Shown here: positions 26,515 to 34,885 of the stretch, piece after piece
Position numbering within the stretch: the stretch's first letter is position 1
How the letters are laid out: the number at the start of each line of letters is the position of its first letter
NCBI GenBank assembly: GCA_902796595.1
Contig: CADBPM010000022.1
Location: 1-45,677, forward strand
DNA length: 45,677 nucleotides
Reading direction: 5' to 3'
Source: an uncultured Lachnospiraceae bacterium
GTDB taxonomy: Bacteria; Bacillota; Clostridia; Lachnospirales; Lachnospiraceae
Notes under the pieces: generated by a model
What the model was told of the DNA's origin: nothing
Seen by the model: the letters and a program-made list of their open reading frames with translations, nothing else
The model's database searches: none
Translations under genes and position numbers: made by a program

Positions 26515-26660
26515 CACTAAATAGAATACAGGCCATAATAGACATTAAAACAGGCTTGTGATAAACTGTTTTTAAGGTATATAAAGAGAAGAACTCTTAT
26601 TAGGCAATATACTTTAAAAAGTTATCACAAGTCTTTATTTTTTGATTTTTAGGATGATTA
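26515..26660 (+). repeat. R3 structured repeat, copy 2 (between glgA and hisZ)
   Basis: Direct copy of 24511-24655. Outer stem AGGCTTGTGATAA (26552-26564) pairs with TTATCACAAGTCT (26622-26634) over 13 bp; inner stem TTTTTAAGGTATAT (26569-26582) pairs with ATATACTTTAAAAA (26607-26620) over 14 bp; apical stem AAGAG/CTCTT (26584-26598). The internal-loop AGGCAA is at 26602-26607. The surrounding lead and trailing TTTTTAGG segment are also conserved, so the unit is larger than a bare terminator. Confidence 0.8.
26552..26644 (+). terminator. Long-hairpin terminator within R3 copy 2
   Basis: The hairpin described for R3 copy 2 ends in TTTATTTTTTT (26634-26644). It begins about 78 bases past the glgA stop and precedes the hisZ promoter at 26665, so it is well placed to end glgA transcripts. 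Confidence 0.75.
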
Positions 26661-26664
26661 AGGG

Positions 26665-26693
26665 TTGACATAGGGGACTTAAATAATTATACT
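26665..26693 (+). promoter_or_regulatory. Strong sigma-A-type promoter of the his operon
   Basis: A perfect TTGACA (26665-26670) and TATACT (26688-26693) are 17 bases apart. Transcription would start near 26700, giving a leader of about 160 bases before hisZ. Confidence 0.85.
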
Positions 26694-26699
26694 GTCAGC

Positions 26700-26863
26700 A
26701 ATCACTTTTTTATGCTACCATGATAACACGTTAGCACGCTAAAGTGGAACTCAAAAAAATGGGTTGATAAGTCGATAAATGGATTAGCTTGCCATCACTC
26801 TTGCGATAGCAGGCAGAGTATATTACCGGTCTTTGTCCGATAATACAATCAAAGGAGAATATT
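26700..26863 (+). promoter_or_regulatory. hisZ leader with operator-like palindrome and two hairpins
   Basis: A palindrome at 26728-26745 (ACG-TTAGC-AC-GCTAA-AGT) has one mismatched pair in 18 bases and sits about 30-45 bases after the predicted start, fitting a repressor site. Further down, GCTTGC/GCAGGC (near 26787-26814) and TATTACCGG/CCGATAATA (26821-26846) can form hairpins just before the AAAGGAGA ribosome site (26851-26858). I found no T-box sequence, no His-rich leader peptide and no intrinsic terminator, so a DNA-binding repressor is the more likely control. Confidence 0.5.
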
Positions 26864-28042
26864 ATGCTTCTTACAGACAGACTTTTGCACACGCCGGAGG
26901 GGTTCAGGGACATTTACAACGATGAATGTCTTGATGAAAGCGCAGCCATAGAAAAGATCATGTCAGTTTTTCATTTGTCCGGATTTGAGAATGTGCGGAC
27001 TCCGGGACTTGAATATTTTGAGGTCTTCAGTAAGGAGAGGGGTTCGGTGCCTGGCAATCAGATGTACAGGTACTTTGATGCTGACGGAAACACACTTGCA
27101 TTAAGACCTGATATAACGCCAGCGATCGCAAGGCTTACGGCGAGATATTTCAACGAGGAAGCTGGGACTCTCAGGTTTTGCTACAGTGAGGAAACCTACA
27201 GAAACACTCCAGGGCACAGGGGACAGATGAAAGAGGTCATTCAGACCGGCGTGGAGCTTATAGGCGACGGAAGTGTCCTTGCTGATGCTGAGGTGATTGC
27301 TGTGGCAGTTAAAAGTCTTCTTGCTGTCGGTATGAAGGACTTTAAGGTTGAAATAGGTTCTGCTGCCTTCCTCAACTCGCTTATAGTAAGGCTATCTCTT
27401 ACGGATGAAGAGGTCATAGAGCTTTATCATCTGATCGACAATAAAAATCGGTTTGCACTTAAGGCTCTCCTTGCTGAAAAGAGCGACCAGATACCGGAGG
27501 ATATAAGAAACATTCTTTCGGATATCACAGAGGACTTTGGAAGCCTTGGAGAGATCTTAAAAAAAAGCAAGTTGAAAGATATCCTTGCAAAGACTGATCT
27601 CAAAAAGACAGAGAAAGCCTTGGAAAGACTGATCCAGCTTGAAAGGCTTCTTGAAATGTATGAAGTAATAGATTATGTTTCATTCGACCTTGGAATGGTC
27701 GGAAAACTTGGCTACTACACAGGAATAATCCTTAGGGGTTACACATACGGCTCAGGAAAGGCAATTCTTTCAGGCGGAAGATATGATAATCTTGTAAGCC
27801 AGTTTGGTAAAAATGCTCCTGCGGTTGGGATGTCGATCGATATGGATGAACTTATGAGTTCGCTTTCAAAAAACGGCATTCATCCACATACTGCAAAGAA
27901 GATGGTTCATATATCTGTTCCAAGGAAAAAGATAGGAGAAGCAATAAAAAAGAGAGAGGAATATTTCAACCAGAATATAGCATCAGTTATTGAAATAGAT
28001 GATGCCATAGCAGATGTGGAGATAAGAGAGGGAGAAAATTGA
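26864..28042 (+). CDS. hisZ: ATP phosphoribosyltransferase regulatory subunit HisZ
   Basis: A 392-residue histidyl-tRNA-synthetase-like protein that lacks tRNA charging and instead forms a hetero-octamer with short HisG to start histidine synthesis and sense histidine. It keeps class II motifs such as ALRPDITPAIARL and GGRYDNLVSQFG. The C-terminal anticodon-binding domain of HisRS is absent apart from a short tail. The strong AAAGGAGA site sets the start. The stop overlaps the hisG TTG start. A near copy of its codons for residues 359-373 lies upstream of glgA. Confidence 0.93.
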   Translation: MLLTDRLLHTPEGFRDIYNDECLDESAAIEKIMSVFHLSGFENVRTPGLEYFEVFSKERGSVPGNQMYRYFDADGNTLALRPDITPAIARLTARYFNEEAGTLRFCYSEETYRNTPGHRGQMKEVIQTGVELIGDGSVLADAEVIAVAVKSLLAVGMKDFKVEIGSAAFLNSLIVRLSLTDEEVIELYHLIDNKNRFALKALLAEKSDQIPEDIRNILSDITEDFGSLGEILKKSKLKDILAKTDLKKTEKALERLIQLERLLEMYEVIDYVSFDLGMVGKLGYYTGIILRGYTYGSGKAILSGGRYDNLVSQFGKNAPAVGMSIDMDELMSSLSKNGIHPHTAKKMVHISVPRKKIGEAIKKREEYFNQNIASVIEIDDAIADVEIREGEN

Positions 28043-28686
28043 GATACATAACAGTAGCATTGGCAAAGGGAAGGCTTGCTAAAAAGGCAATGAAGCTTTT
28101 TAGCAAAGCAGGCTTTCCCTGCGAGGAGATGGAAGACCCCGATACAAGAAAGCTTATTTTTGAAAATAAAGAGAAAAAAATCAGGTTTTTCCTTGCAAAA
28201 GCACCGGATGTGCCGACCTATGTGGAATATGGCGCGGCAGATATCGGCATTGTAGGGGAAGATACCATTGCAGAAGAAGGCAGAAAGGTTTACGAAGTGC
28301 TGGATCTTGGCTTTGGAAAATGCCGTATGTGCATTGCAGGGCCAGCCGAGGCGGCAGAAAAGCTTGAAAATGGAAGCCTTCTTAGGGTTGCAACAAAATA
28401 TCCGGATATAGCAAGAGATTATTTTTATAATAAGAAGCATCAGACAGTAGAGATAATAAAGCTTAACGGCTCGATAGAGCTTGCGCCGGTCGTAGGGCTT
28501 TCGGATGTTATCTGCGATATAGTGGAAACAGGGACAACACTTCGTGAAAATGGGCTTTCGGTCCTTGCTGAAGTAATGGACCTTTCGGCGAGAGTGATAA
28601 TAAATGAAACAAGCATGAAGCTTGAAAAAGACAGGATAAATGACATTGTAGACAGACTTACGAAAGAGATCAGGGAAGAGGTATGA
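28039..28686 (+). CDS. hisG: ATP phosphoribosyltransferase catalytic subunit, short form
   Basis: Catalyses the first step of histidine synthesis, joining ATP and PRPP. At 215 residues it is the short HisG, which lacks the C-terminal regulatory domain and needs HisZ; both are present side by side. The start is a TTG, preceded by GGGAG (28030-28034), and the protein begins MRYITVALAKGRL as in homologues. The PRPP-binding loop is DIVETGTTLRENGL. The end overlaps the hisD start as ATGA. Confidence 0.95.
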   Translation: MRYITVALAKGRLAKKAMKLFSKAGFPCEEMEDPDTRKLIFENKEKKIRFFLAKAPDVPTYVEYGAADIGIVGEDTIAEEGRKVYEVLDLGFGKCRMCIAGPAEAAEKLENGSLLRVATKYPDIARDYFYNKKHQTVEIIKLNGSIELAPVVGLSDVICDIVETGTTLRENGLSVLAEVMDLSARVIINETSMKLEKDRINDIVDRLTKEIREEV

Positions 28687-29981
28687 TGAAGAAGATAAAG
28701 TTGACAAAAGAAACACGTGAAAATATAAAGAATGACCTTATTGAAAGAAGTCCTGCAAGCTTTGCGCAGTATCAGGAAAGAGTAGATGCCATTCTCGCCG
28801 ATGTTAAAATAAAAGGTGATGAAGCCCTCTTTTCGTATACAGAAAAGTTTGACGGGGCAAAGATAAATGCCGGTAATATACAGGTTACAGAAAAAGAAAT
28901 TGACGAGGCCTATGAAAAGGTTGACAGGAAACTTATCGAAGTGATAAGAAAGTCGAGCAAAAATATCAGGGAGTATCATGAGCATCAGGTTCGCAATTCT
29001 TTTTTTGTGCCAAAGCTGGACGGAACCATATTGGGGCAGAAGATAACACCGCTTGAAAGAGTAGGCGTATATGTTCCTGGCGGAAAGGCAGCTTATCCTT
29101 CAACGGTCCTTATGAATGTAGTTCCGGCACAGGTTGCGGGAGTAGATGAGATTGTAATGGTAACGCCTCCGGGGAAAGACGGCAAAGTCTACGAAGGCAC
29201 ACTTGTAGCTGCAAGGGAGGCAGGCGTAAAGACGATATACAAGGTCGGCGGCGCTCAGGCGGTTGCAGCCCTTGCCTACGGAACAGAGTCCATAAAGAAA
29301 GTAGACAAGATAGTAGGTCCCGGAAATATCTATGTTGCCCTTGCAAAAAGATCTGTCTATGGGCTTGTATCGATAGATTCTGTTGCTGGACCAAGCGAGA
29401 TAATGGTTCTTGCAGATAAGACTGCCGATGCAAGATATGTTGCTGCAGACCTTCTTTCTCAGGCAGAGCATGACCAGATGGCAAGCGCGATACTTGTTAC
29501 GACGAGCGAAGAGCTTGCAGACAAGGTTGCGGCAGAGATCGATTCATTTTTACCTGAACTTTCAAGAAGAGAGATAATAGAGAAGTCGCTTGATGACTAC
29601 GGCTATATTCTTGTTGCCGACAACATGGATGATGCGATCGAGGCAGTAAACGAGATCGCAAGCGAGCACCTTGAGATAATCACGGAGGAACCATTCAAGA
29701 CTATGACCAAGGTTAAAAATGCAGGTGCTATCTTTCTTGGAAAATGGTCGAGCGAGCCTCTTGGAGATTACATGGCAGGACCTGACCACGTTCTTCCTAC
29801 AAGTGGTACAGCAAAGTTTTTCTCACCGCTTGGGGTTGATGATTTCATAAAAAAATCGAGTATCATTTACTATTCTGAAGAAGCACTTAGAGAACTTAAC
29901 GAGGATATTCAGTATTTTGCAAAGGCAGAGGGACTTACGGCACACGCAAACAGCATAGCAGTACGTTTTCCGGAGGGTTGA
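28683..29981 (+). CDS. hisD: Histidinol dehydrogenase
   Basis: A 432-residue zinc enzyme that oxidises histidinol to histidine in the last two steps of the pathway. Clear motifs are VYVPGGKAAYPSTVLMN, VGPGNIYVALAKR, DLLSQAEHDQMA (with zinc-binding Gln and His) and ASEHLEI. The first codon could be the ATG at 28683 or the next at 28686; the overlap with hisG as ATGA supports the former. hisB begins one base after its stop. Confidence 0.96.
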   Translation: MMKKIKLTKETRENIKNDLIERSPASFAQYQERVDAILADVKIKGDEALFSYTEKFDGAKINAGNIQVTEKEIDEAYEKVDRKLIEVIRKSSKNIREYHEHQVRNSFFVPKLDGTILGQKITPLERVGVYVPGGKAAYPSTVLMNVVPAQVAGVDEIVMVTPPGKDGKVYEGTLVAAREAGVKTIYKVGGAQAVAALAYGTESIKKVDKIVGPGNIYVALAKRSVYGLVSIDSVAGPSEIMVLADKTADARYVAADLLSQAEHDQMASAILVTTSEELADKVAAEIDSFLPELSRREIIEKSLDDYGYILVADNMDDAIEAVNEIASEHLEIITEEPFKTMTKVKNAGAIFLGKWSSEPLGDYMAGPDHVLPTSGTAKFFSPLGVDDFIKKSSIIYYSEEALRELNEDIQYFAKAEGLTAHANSIAVRFPEG

Positions 29982-29982
29982 A

Positions 29983-30570
29983 ATGAGCAGAAAAGCTGTT
30001 GTCGACAGAAAAACGCTTGAAACAGACATACATGTTGAAATAGATCTCGACGGCACAGGAAAAGCTAAGATAGATACAGGGATAGGCTTTCTTGACCACA
30101 TGCTCAATTCATTTGTAAAACATGGCTTTTTTGATCTTACAGTTTCCTGCCGGGGGGATCTATGTGTAGATTGTCACCATTCAACAGAAGACATAGGGAT
30201 CGTGCTTGGACAGGCAATCCTTAAAGCTCTCGGAGACAAAAAGGGGATCCACAGGTATGGGGAATGTATACTGCCTATGGATGATGCGCTTGTAGTCTGT
30301 GCACTTGATCTGTGCGGCAGACCCTACCTTGGATTTGACCTTCCTCTTTTAACCGAAAAAGTAGGGAATTTTGACACAGAGCTAATAAGGGAGTTTTATT
30401 ATGCTCTGTCCTATAGCGCAATGATGAACATACACGTAAGGAAACTTGCAGGAGAAAACACACATCACCTTATAGAGGCTTCTTTTAAGGCTTTTGCAAG
30501 AGCTTTGCGGCAGGGAGTGGACATAGATCCGAAGGTAACAGGTGTACTTTCAGCGAAGGGAGTGATCTGA
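29983..30570 (+). CDS. hisB: Imidazoleglycerol-phosphate dehydratase
   Basis: A 195-residue Mn-dependent dehydratase for the sixth step of histidine synthesis. Metal-binding motifs are [27 protein letters not shown] and the final [16 protein letters not shown]. It lacks the histidinol phosphatase domain found in enteric HisB. GGAGGG (29972-29977) precedes its ATG. Its stop shares one base with the next start (TGATG). Confidence 0.96.
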   Translation: MSRKAVVDRKTLETDIHVEIDLDGTGKAKIDTGIGFLDHMLNSFVKHGFFDLTVSCRGDLCVDCHHSTEDIGIVLGQAILKALGDKKGIHRYGECILPMDDALVVCALDLCGRPYLGFDLPLLTEKVGNFDTELIREFYYALSYSAMMNIHVRKLAGENTHHLIEASFKAFARALRQGVDIDPKVTGVLSAKGVI

Positions 30571-31829
30571 TGAACAAACTTATATGTGCAGATATAAATG
30601 CTATAAATGAAACAAGTGAGCAGCTTATAAAACAGGTGCTTGAATACAGGGAAAACGAGATTGACGGCTTTTATATTTACGATTTTTCAAAAGACGGTGA
30701 TGTAAGAGATGAATTTATAAAGAAACTCCGCAATATAAAAAATGCCTGCCCTGTAAGCTTTGCAACCGGTATAACGGCTTCCAGATTTGAAGACATAAAA
30801 AAGGCATACTACACCGGAGCCGATTGTGTCTTCCTTCATTTGCAGACAGATCCGGAAGTTATCATGGCAGGCGTTGCAAGATTTGGCAGTGACAAGGTCG
30901 GTGTGGAGCTTGACTATTCAAAGGAAGAATGCAGTAAGGAAGTTTTTGAAAAGCTTAAGAAACTTGGTGTGGTCCACATCATGATAAAGCATGTTGACAA
31001 ATCAAAGGCTTTTTTTGACAGACTTGCAAATACAGACCTTAAAGTCTTTATCAGAGATTCTCTTATGAGAAATGACTTGACAACCTTACTTGAACATGAT
31101 GCAGTACTGGGTGTTGCCACAACCCATTACAAAGGAAAGAATGTCAGAAATGTAAAGGATGTACTGATCTCATCCGGCATAGATGTCAAAAATCGCAGGT
31201 CAGAAATCCCTTTTGAAGAATTTAAAACGGATGAAAAGGGTCTGGTTCCCTGCATAACGCAGGATGATGAAACTGGTGAAGTTTTGATGCTTGCATATAT
31301 GAACAAAGAGGCATATAATAGGACTGTTGCGACGGGAAAAATGACCTATTTCAGCAGAAGCAGAAATGAGCTCTGGGTAAAAGGAGCTACGTCAGGTCAT
31401 TATCAATATGTAAGAAATCTTTCTATCGATTGCGATAAGGATACGATTCTTGCAAAAGTTCATCAGGTTGGAGCTGCCTGCCATACAGGCAATCACAGCT
31501 GTTTCTTTACAGATCTTGCAGGCTTTGACAAGTCCGGTAAAAAGAATGACACCTTGCAGGTATTCAAGGATGTTTATGCTACGATCACAGATCGAAGGGA
31601 GCATCCGAAGGAAGGGTCTTATACCAACTATCTTTTCAATAAGGGCATAGATAAGATCCTTAAAAAATGTGGGGAAGAATCAACAGAGATAGTCATAGCG
31701 GCAAAGAACCCTGACAGAACAGAACTTAGATACGAGATAGCTGATTATCTTTATCATCTTATGGTGCTCATGGTGGAGTCAGGTCTTACATGGGATGATA
31801 TTTGTGAAGAGCTTGCCGATCGAGAGTAG
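30570..31829 (+). CDS. hisI: HisIE with an extra N-terminal HisA/HisF-like domain
   Basis: A 419-residue protein. Residues about 215-313 are phosphoribosyl-AMP cyclohydrolase, with metal motif D287-C-D-K-D291 and zinc cysteines 288, 304 and 311. Residues about 325-419 are phosphoribosyl-ATP pyrophosphatase, with [14 protein letters not shown]. These carry out steps two and three of the pathway. The first 212 residues align with a HisA/HisF TIM barrel (for example [11 protein letters not shown] and a [10 protein letters not shown] ending), but the second phosphate loop is not recognisable. Normal HisIE is near 200-220 residues. hisC, hisH, hisA and hisF are not in this operon. Confidence 0.9.
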   Translation: MNKLICADINAINETSEQLIKQVLEYRENEIDGFYIYDFSKDGDVRDEFIKKLRNIKNACPVSFATGITASRFEDIKKAYYTGADCVFLHLQTDPEVIMAGVARFGSDKVGVELDYSKEECSKEVFEKLKKLGVVHIMIKHVDKSKAFFDRLANTDLKVFIRDSLMRNDLTTLLEHDAVLGVATTHYKGKNVRNVKDVLISSGIDVKNRRSEIPFEEFKTDEKGLVPCITQDDETGEVLMLAYMNKEAYNRTVATGKMTYFSRSRNELWVKGATSGHYQYVRNLSIDCDKDTILAKVHQVGAACHTGNHSCFFTDLAGFDKSGKKNDTLQVFKDVYATITDRREHPKEGSYTNYLFNKGIDKILKKCGEESTEIVIAAKNPDRTELRYEIADYLYHLMVLMVESGLTWDDICEELADRE

Positions 31830-31871
31830 TACCGTCCTAAAAAATAATCAGTTCGATATTGGAGGGAAGCT

Positions 31872-34544
31872 TTGAAAGCTTACGGAGTTAATGAATTACG
31901 TGAGATGTTTCTCAAATTTTTTGAGGGTAAAGAACATCTTAGAATGAACAGTTTTTCACTTGTGCCACATAATGACAATTCTCTTCTTATAATCAATTCC
32001 GGTATGGCACCGCTTAAGCCATACTTTACAGGACAGGAGATACCGCCAAGGCGCAGAGTTACTACCTGTCAGAAGTGTATTCGTACAGGCGATATTGAAA
32101 ATGTAGGTAAGACTGCCCGTCATGGTACTTTTTTTGAGATGCTTGGTAATTTCTCTTTTGGAGATTATTTCAAAGAAGAAGCAATTCCGTGGGCATGGGA
32201 ATTTCTTACAGAAGTAGTAGGCCTTGACCCTGAAAGACTTTACCCTTCAGTTTATGAAAAGGACGATGAAGCTTTCGATCTTTGGGTAAATAAAATGCAT
32301 ATTCCTGCTGAGCGTATATATAAGTTCGGCAAGGAGGATAATTTCTGGGAGCATGGTTCAGGCCCTTGCGGTCCATGTACAGAAATATATTATGACCGCG
32401 GCGAGAAATATGGCAATGGCCCTGAAGATGTAATGGGCGGCGAAGGCGACCGTTACATGGAAGTGTGGAATGTCGTATTTTCACAGTTTAATAACGATGG
32501 TCATGGCAATTATTCTGACCTTGAACAGAAGAACATAGATACAGGTATGGGACTTGAGCGTCTTGCTGTTGCTGTTCAGGATGTTGGTTCTATCTTTGAT
32601 GTAGATACACTTAAGGCTCTTCGTGATGATGTCTGTGCACTCGCAGGCGGTATTCAGTATGAGCAGGCAGATACACATGAATCAGATATTTCTGTCAGGA
32701 TCATTACAGACCATATCCGTTCTACAACATTCATGATATCAGATGGTATCATGCCTTCAAATGAAGGAAGAGGATATGTATTAAGAAGGATCATCCGTCG
32801 TGCTATCCGTCATGGAAGAAAGCTTGGCATAGAGGGTTCATTCCTTCCTAAGCTTGCTGAATCTGTTATAAAGGGAAGCAAGGACGGCTATCCTGAGCTT
32901 GAAGAAAAAAAGGAATTTATCCTTAATGTGATCGCTCAGGAAGAGGAGAAGTTTGAAAAGACTCTGGATCAGGGTATGGAAATACTTACCCAGATGGAAG
33001 AGGAACTTGATAAGAGCGGCAAGAAGGTGCTTTCTGGTGAGGATTCCTTCAAGCTTTATGATACATTTGGATTTCCTCTTGACCTTACAGAGGAGATTAT
33101 TGCTGAAAAGGGCTATACTGTAGATAAAGACGGTTTTGATGCAGCTATGGCTCACCAGAAAGAGACAGCCCGCAAGGCTCGTAAAACTACCAATTACATG
33201 GGGGCGGATGCCACAGTTTACGAGCAGATAGACGCTTCACTCACATCAGAATTTATCGGATATGATAAGACTGAGGCAGCAGGAAAGATCATTGCTCTCT
33301 GCGAGCTTCATGATGAAAATGAAGAAGAGGAGAACGCTGTTACAGATGCTCTTACAGATGGCATGAAGGGCGCTATCATCACAGATGTTACTCCTTTCTA
33401 TGGAACAATGGGCGGTCAGAACGGCGACAATGGTATGATCGAAACTGAATCAGGGTGCTTTAAGGTTGAAAGCACTGTACACGTTGCTGGAAGCAAAATA
33501 GCTCATATCGGTTCAGTTGTAAAGGGTATGTTTAAGACCGGCGACAGCGTTACCATGAAGGTTGACAGTGAGACCAGACTAGCAATCTGCCGTAACCACA
33601 GTGCTACCCACCTTCTTCAGAGAGCACTTCGTGAGGTTTTAGGAAATCACGTTGAGCAGGCAGGTTCATATCAGGATCCATACCGCACAAGATTTGATTT
33701 CAGTCATTTCAAGGCAATGACAGCCGAAGAGATAAAAAAGGTTGAAGACCTTGTAAATGAAAAGATTGCTGAAAATATCCCTGTTGTTACCAAGGTAATG
33801 ACAATAGAAGAAGCCAAGAAGACCGGAGCTATGGCTCTTTTTGGTGAGAAGTACGGTGACAAGGTAAGAGTCGTCATGATGGGCGACTTCTCAAAGGAAT
33901 TCTGCGGTGGTACTCATGTTGCCAACACAGGCGTTATAGGAAGATTCAAGATTCTTTCTGAAAATGGTGTTGCAGCCGGAGTAAGAAGGATCGAGGCAAT
34001 TACCGGAAACAACGTAAACGCATATTACGAAAAGCTTGAGGCGGAGCTTAATAAGGCAGCTGCTCTTCTTAAGACAAGCCCTGATAAGCTTTGCGAAAGA
34101 ATAGAACATCTTCAGGCTGATCTCAAGGCTTCTCAGAATGAAAATGAGGCTCTTAAGGCTGCCGCTGCCAAAAATGCACTTGGCAATGTAATGGATGATG
34201 TCAAGGAAGTTGATGGCGTTAAGGTACTTGCCGCAAAGGTTCCTGATACAGACATGAATGAACTCAGAAATCTGGGCGATGATCTTAAAAATAAGCTTGG
34301 TGAAGGTGTTGTTTTCCTTGCAACCGCAAAGGACGGCAAGGTAAGCCTTCTTTCAATGGTAACAGATGAGATCGTAAAGAAGGGTGTTAAGGCCGGAGAA
34401 ATCATAAAGAATATTGCACCGATAGTTGCCGGTGGTGGCGGCGGAAGGCCTAATATGGCACAGGCTGGAGGCAAGGACCCATCTAAGATAGACGATGCTA
34501 TTGCAGCTGTAGTAACTGAAGTAAAAAAACAGCTTGACAAATGA
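31872..34544 (+). CDS. alaS: Alanyl-tRNA synthetase
   Basis: An 890-residue class II enzyme that charges tRNA-Ala. The catalytic core (about 1-240) begins MKAYGVNELREMFLKFFEG; the editing domain has HSATHLLQRAL and CGGTHVANTG, which hold the zinc-binding residues; the C-terminal C-Ala domain ends with VAGGGGGRPNMAQAGGKD. The start is a TTG with GGAGGG (31861-31866) five bases before. Only 42 bases separate it from hisIE, with no terminator or T-box, so read-through from the his operon is possible. The rpsU promoter overlaps its last codons. Confidence 0.97.
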   Translation: MKAYGVNELREMFLKFFEGKEHLRMNSFSLVPHNDNSLLIINSGMAPLKPYFTGQEIPPRRRVTTCQKCIRTGDIENVGKTARHGTFFEMLGNFSFGDYFKEEAIPWAWEFLTEVVGLDPERLYPSVYEKDDEAFDLWVNKMHIPAERIYKFGKEDNFWEHGSGPCGPCTEIYYDRGEKYGNGPEDVMGGEGDRYMEVWNVVFSQFNNDGHGNYSDLEQKNIDTGMGLERLAVAVQDVGSIFDVDTLKALRDDVCALAGGIQYEQADTHESDISVRIITDHIRSTTFMISDGIMPSNEGRGYVLRRIIRRAIRHGRKLGIEGSFLPKLAESVIKGSKDGYPELEEKKEFILNVIAQEEEKFEKTLDQGMEILTQMEEELDKSGKKVLSGEDSFKLYDTFGFPLDLTEEIIAEKGYTVDKDGFDAAMAHQKETARKARKTTNYMGADATVYEQIDASLTSEFIGYDKTEAAGKIIALCELHDENEEEENAVTDALTDGMKGAIITDVTPFYGTMGGQNGDNGMIETESGCFKVESTVHVAGSKIAHIGSVVKGMFKTGDSVTMKVDSETRLAICRNHSATHLLQRALREVLGNHVEQAGSYQDPYRTRFDFSHFKAMTAEEIKKVEDLVNEKIAENIPVVTKVMTIEEAKKTGAMALFGEKYGDKVRVVMMGDFSKEFCGGTHVANTGVIGRFKILSENGVAAGVRRIEAITGNNVNAYYEKLEAELNKAAALLKTSPDKLCERIEHLQADLKASQNENEALKAAAAKNALGNVMDDVKEVDGVKVLAAKVPDTDMNELRNLGDDLKNKLGEGVVFLATAKDGKVSLLSMVTDEIVKKGVKAGEIIKNIAPIVAGGGGGRPNMAQAGGKDPSKIDDAIAAVVTEVKKQLDK

Positions 34545-34562
34545 TTCAATAGCGTGTAATAT
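34534..34562 (+). promoter_or_regulatory. Promoter of rpsU, overlapping the end of alaS
   Basis: TTGACA (34534-34539) and TAATAT (34557-34562) are spaced by 17 bases. The -35 box encodes the final Leu-Asp-Lys of alaS. Transcription would start near 34569, giving a 75-base leader that can pair TGTGC with GCACA. Confidence 0.75.
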
Positions 34563-34642
34563 ATTAACTGTGCTATGGATTATACCCAATCAGTTGTCGG
34601 CACAATATCTTATTCTGCAACTGGAGGGGAGGGTAGGTAGAT

Positions 34643-34819
34643 ATGTCAAGCGTTATTGTAAAGGAAAATGAGACTCTTGATAGTGCGCTTCGCCGTTTCA
34701 AGAGAAACTGCGCTAAGGCTGGTATTCAGCAGGAGATTCGCAAAAGAGAACATTACGAGAAGCCATCAGTAAGACGTAAGAAGAAGTCTGAGGCTGCAAG
34801 AAAGCGCAAGTTTAAATAA
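34643..34819 (+). CDS. rpsU: 30S ribosomal protein S21
   Basis: A 58-residue basic protein of the small ribosomal subunit. It reads [19 protein letters not shown] and ends with the usual basic tail [26 protein letters not shown] from 34623 on is an unusually long purine-rich ribosome site. It has its own promoter and terminator, so it is a single-gene unit between alaS and phoH. Confidence 0.97.
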   Translation: MSSVIVKENETLDSALRRFKRNCAKAGIQQEIRKREHYEKPSVRRKKKSEAARKRKFK

Positions 34820-34836
34820 TTTCAGTTTACGAAAGG

Positions 34837-34867
34837 ACGCAGAGGTTTCGGCTTCTGCGTTCTTTTT
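34837..34867 (+). terminator. Rho-independent terminator after rpsU
   Basis: ACGCAGA (34837-34843) pairs with TCTGCGT (34854-34860) around a 10-base loop, followed by TCTTTTT. It ends 18 bases before the phoH start, so phoH needs read-through or a promoter not visible here. Confidence 0.85.
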
Positions 34868-34885
34868 CGTGTTTTGGGGGAACAT

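Noticed and set aside
26700..26863. T-box riboswitch for histidine upstream of hisZ
   Set aside because: The TGGAAC at 26745 is not within a T-box sequence, does not fit the tRNA-His discriminator, and no terminator/antiterminator pair is visible.
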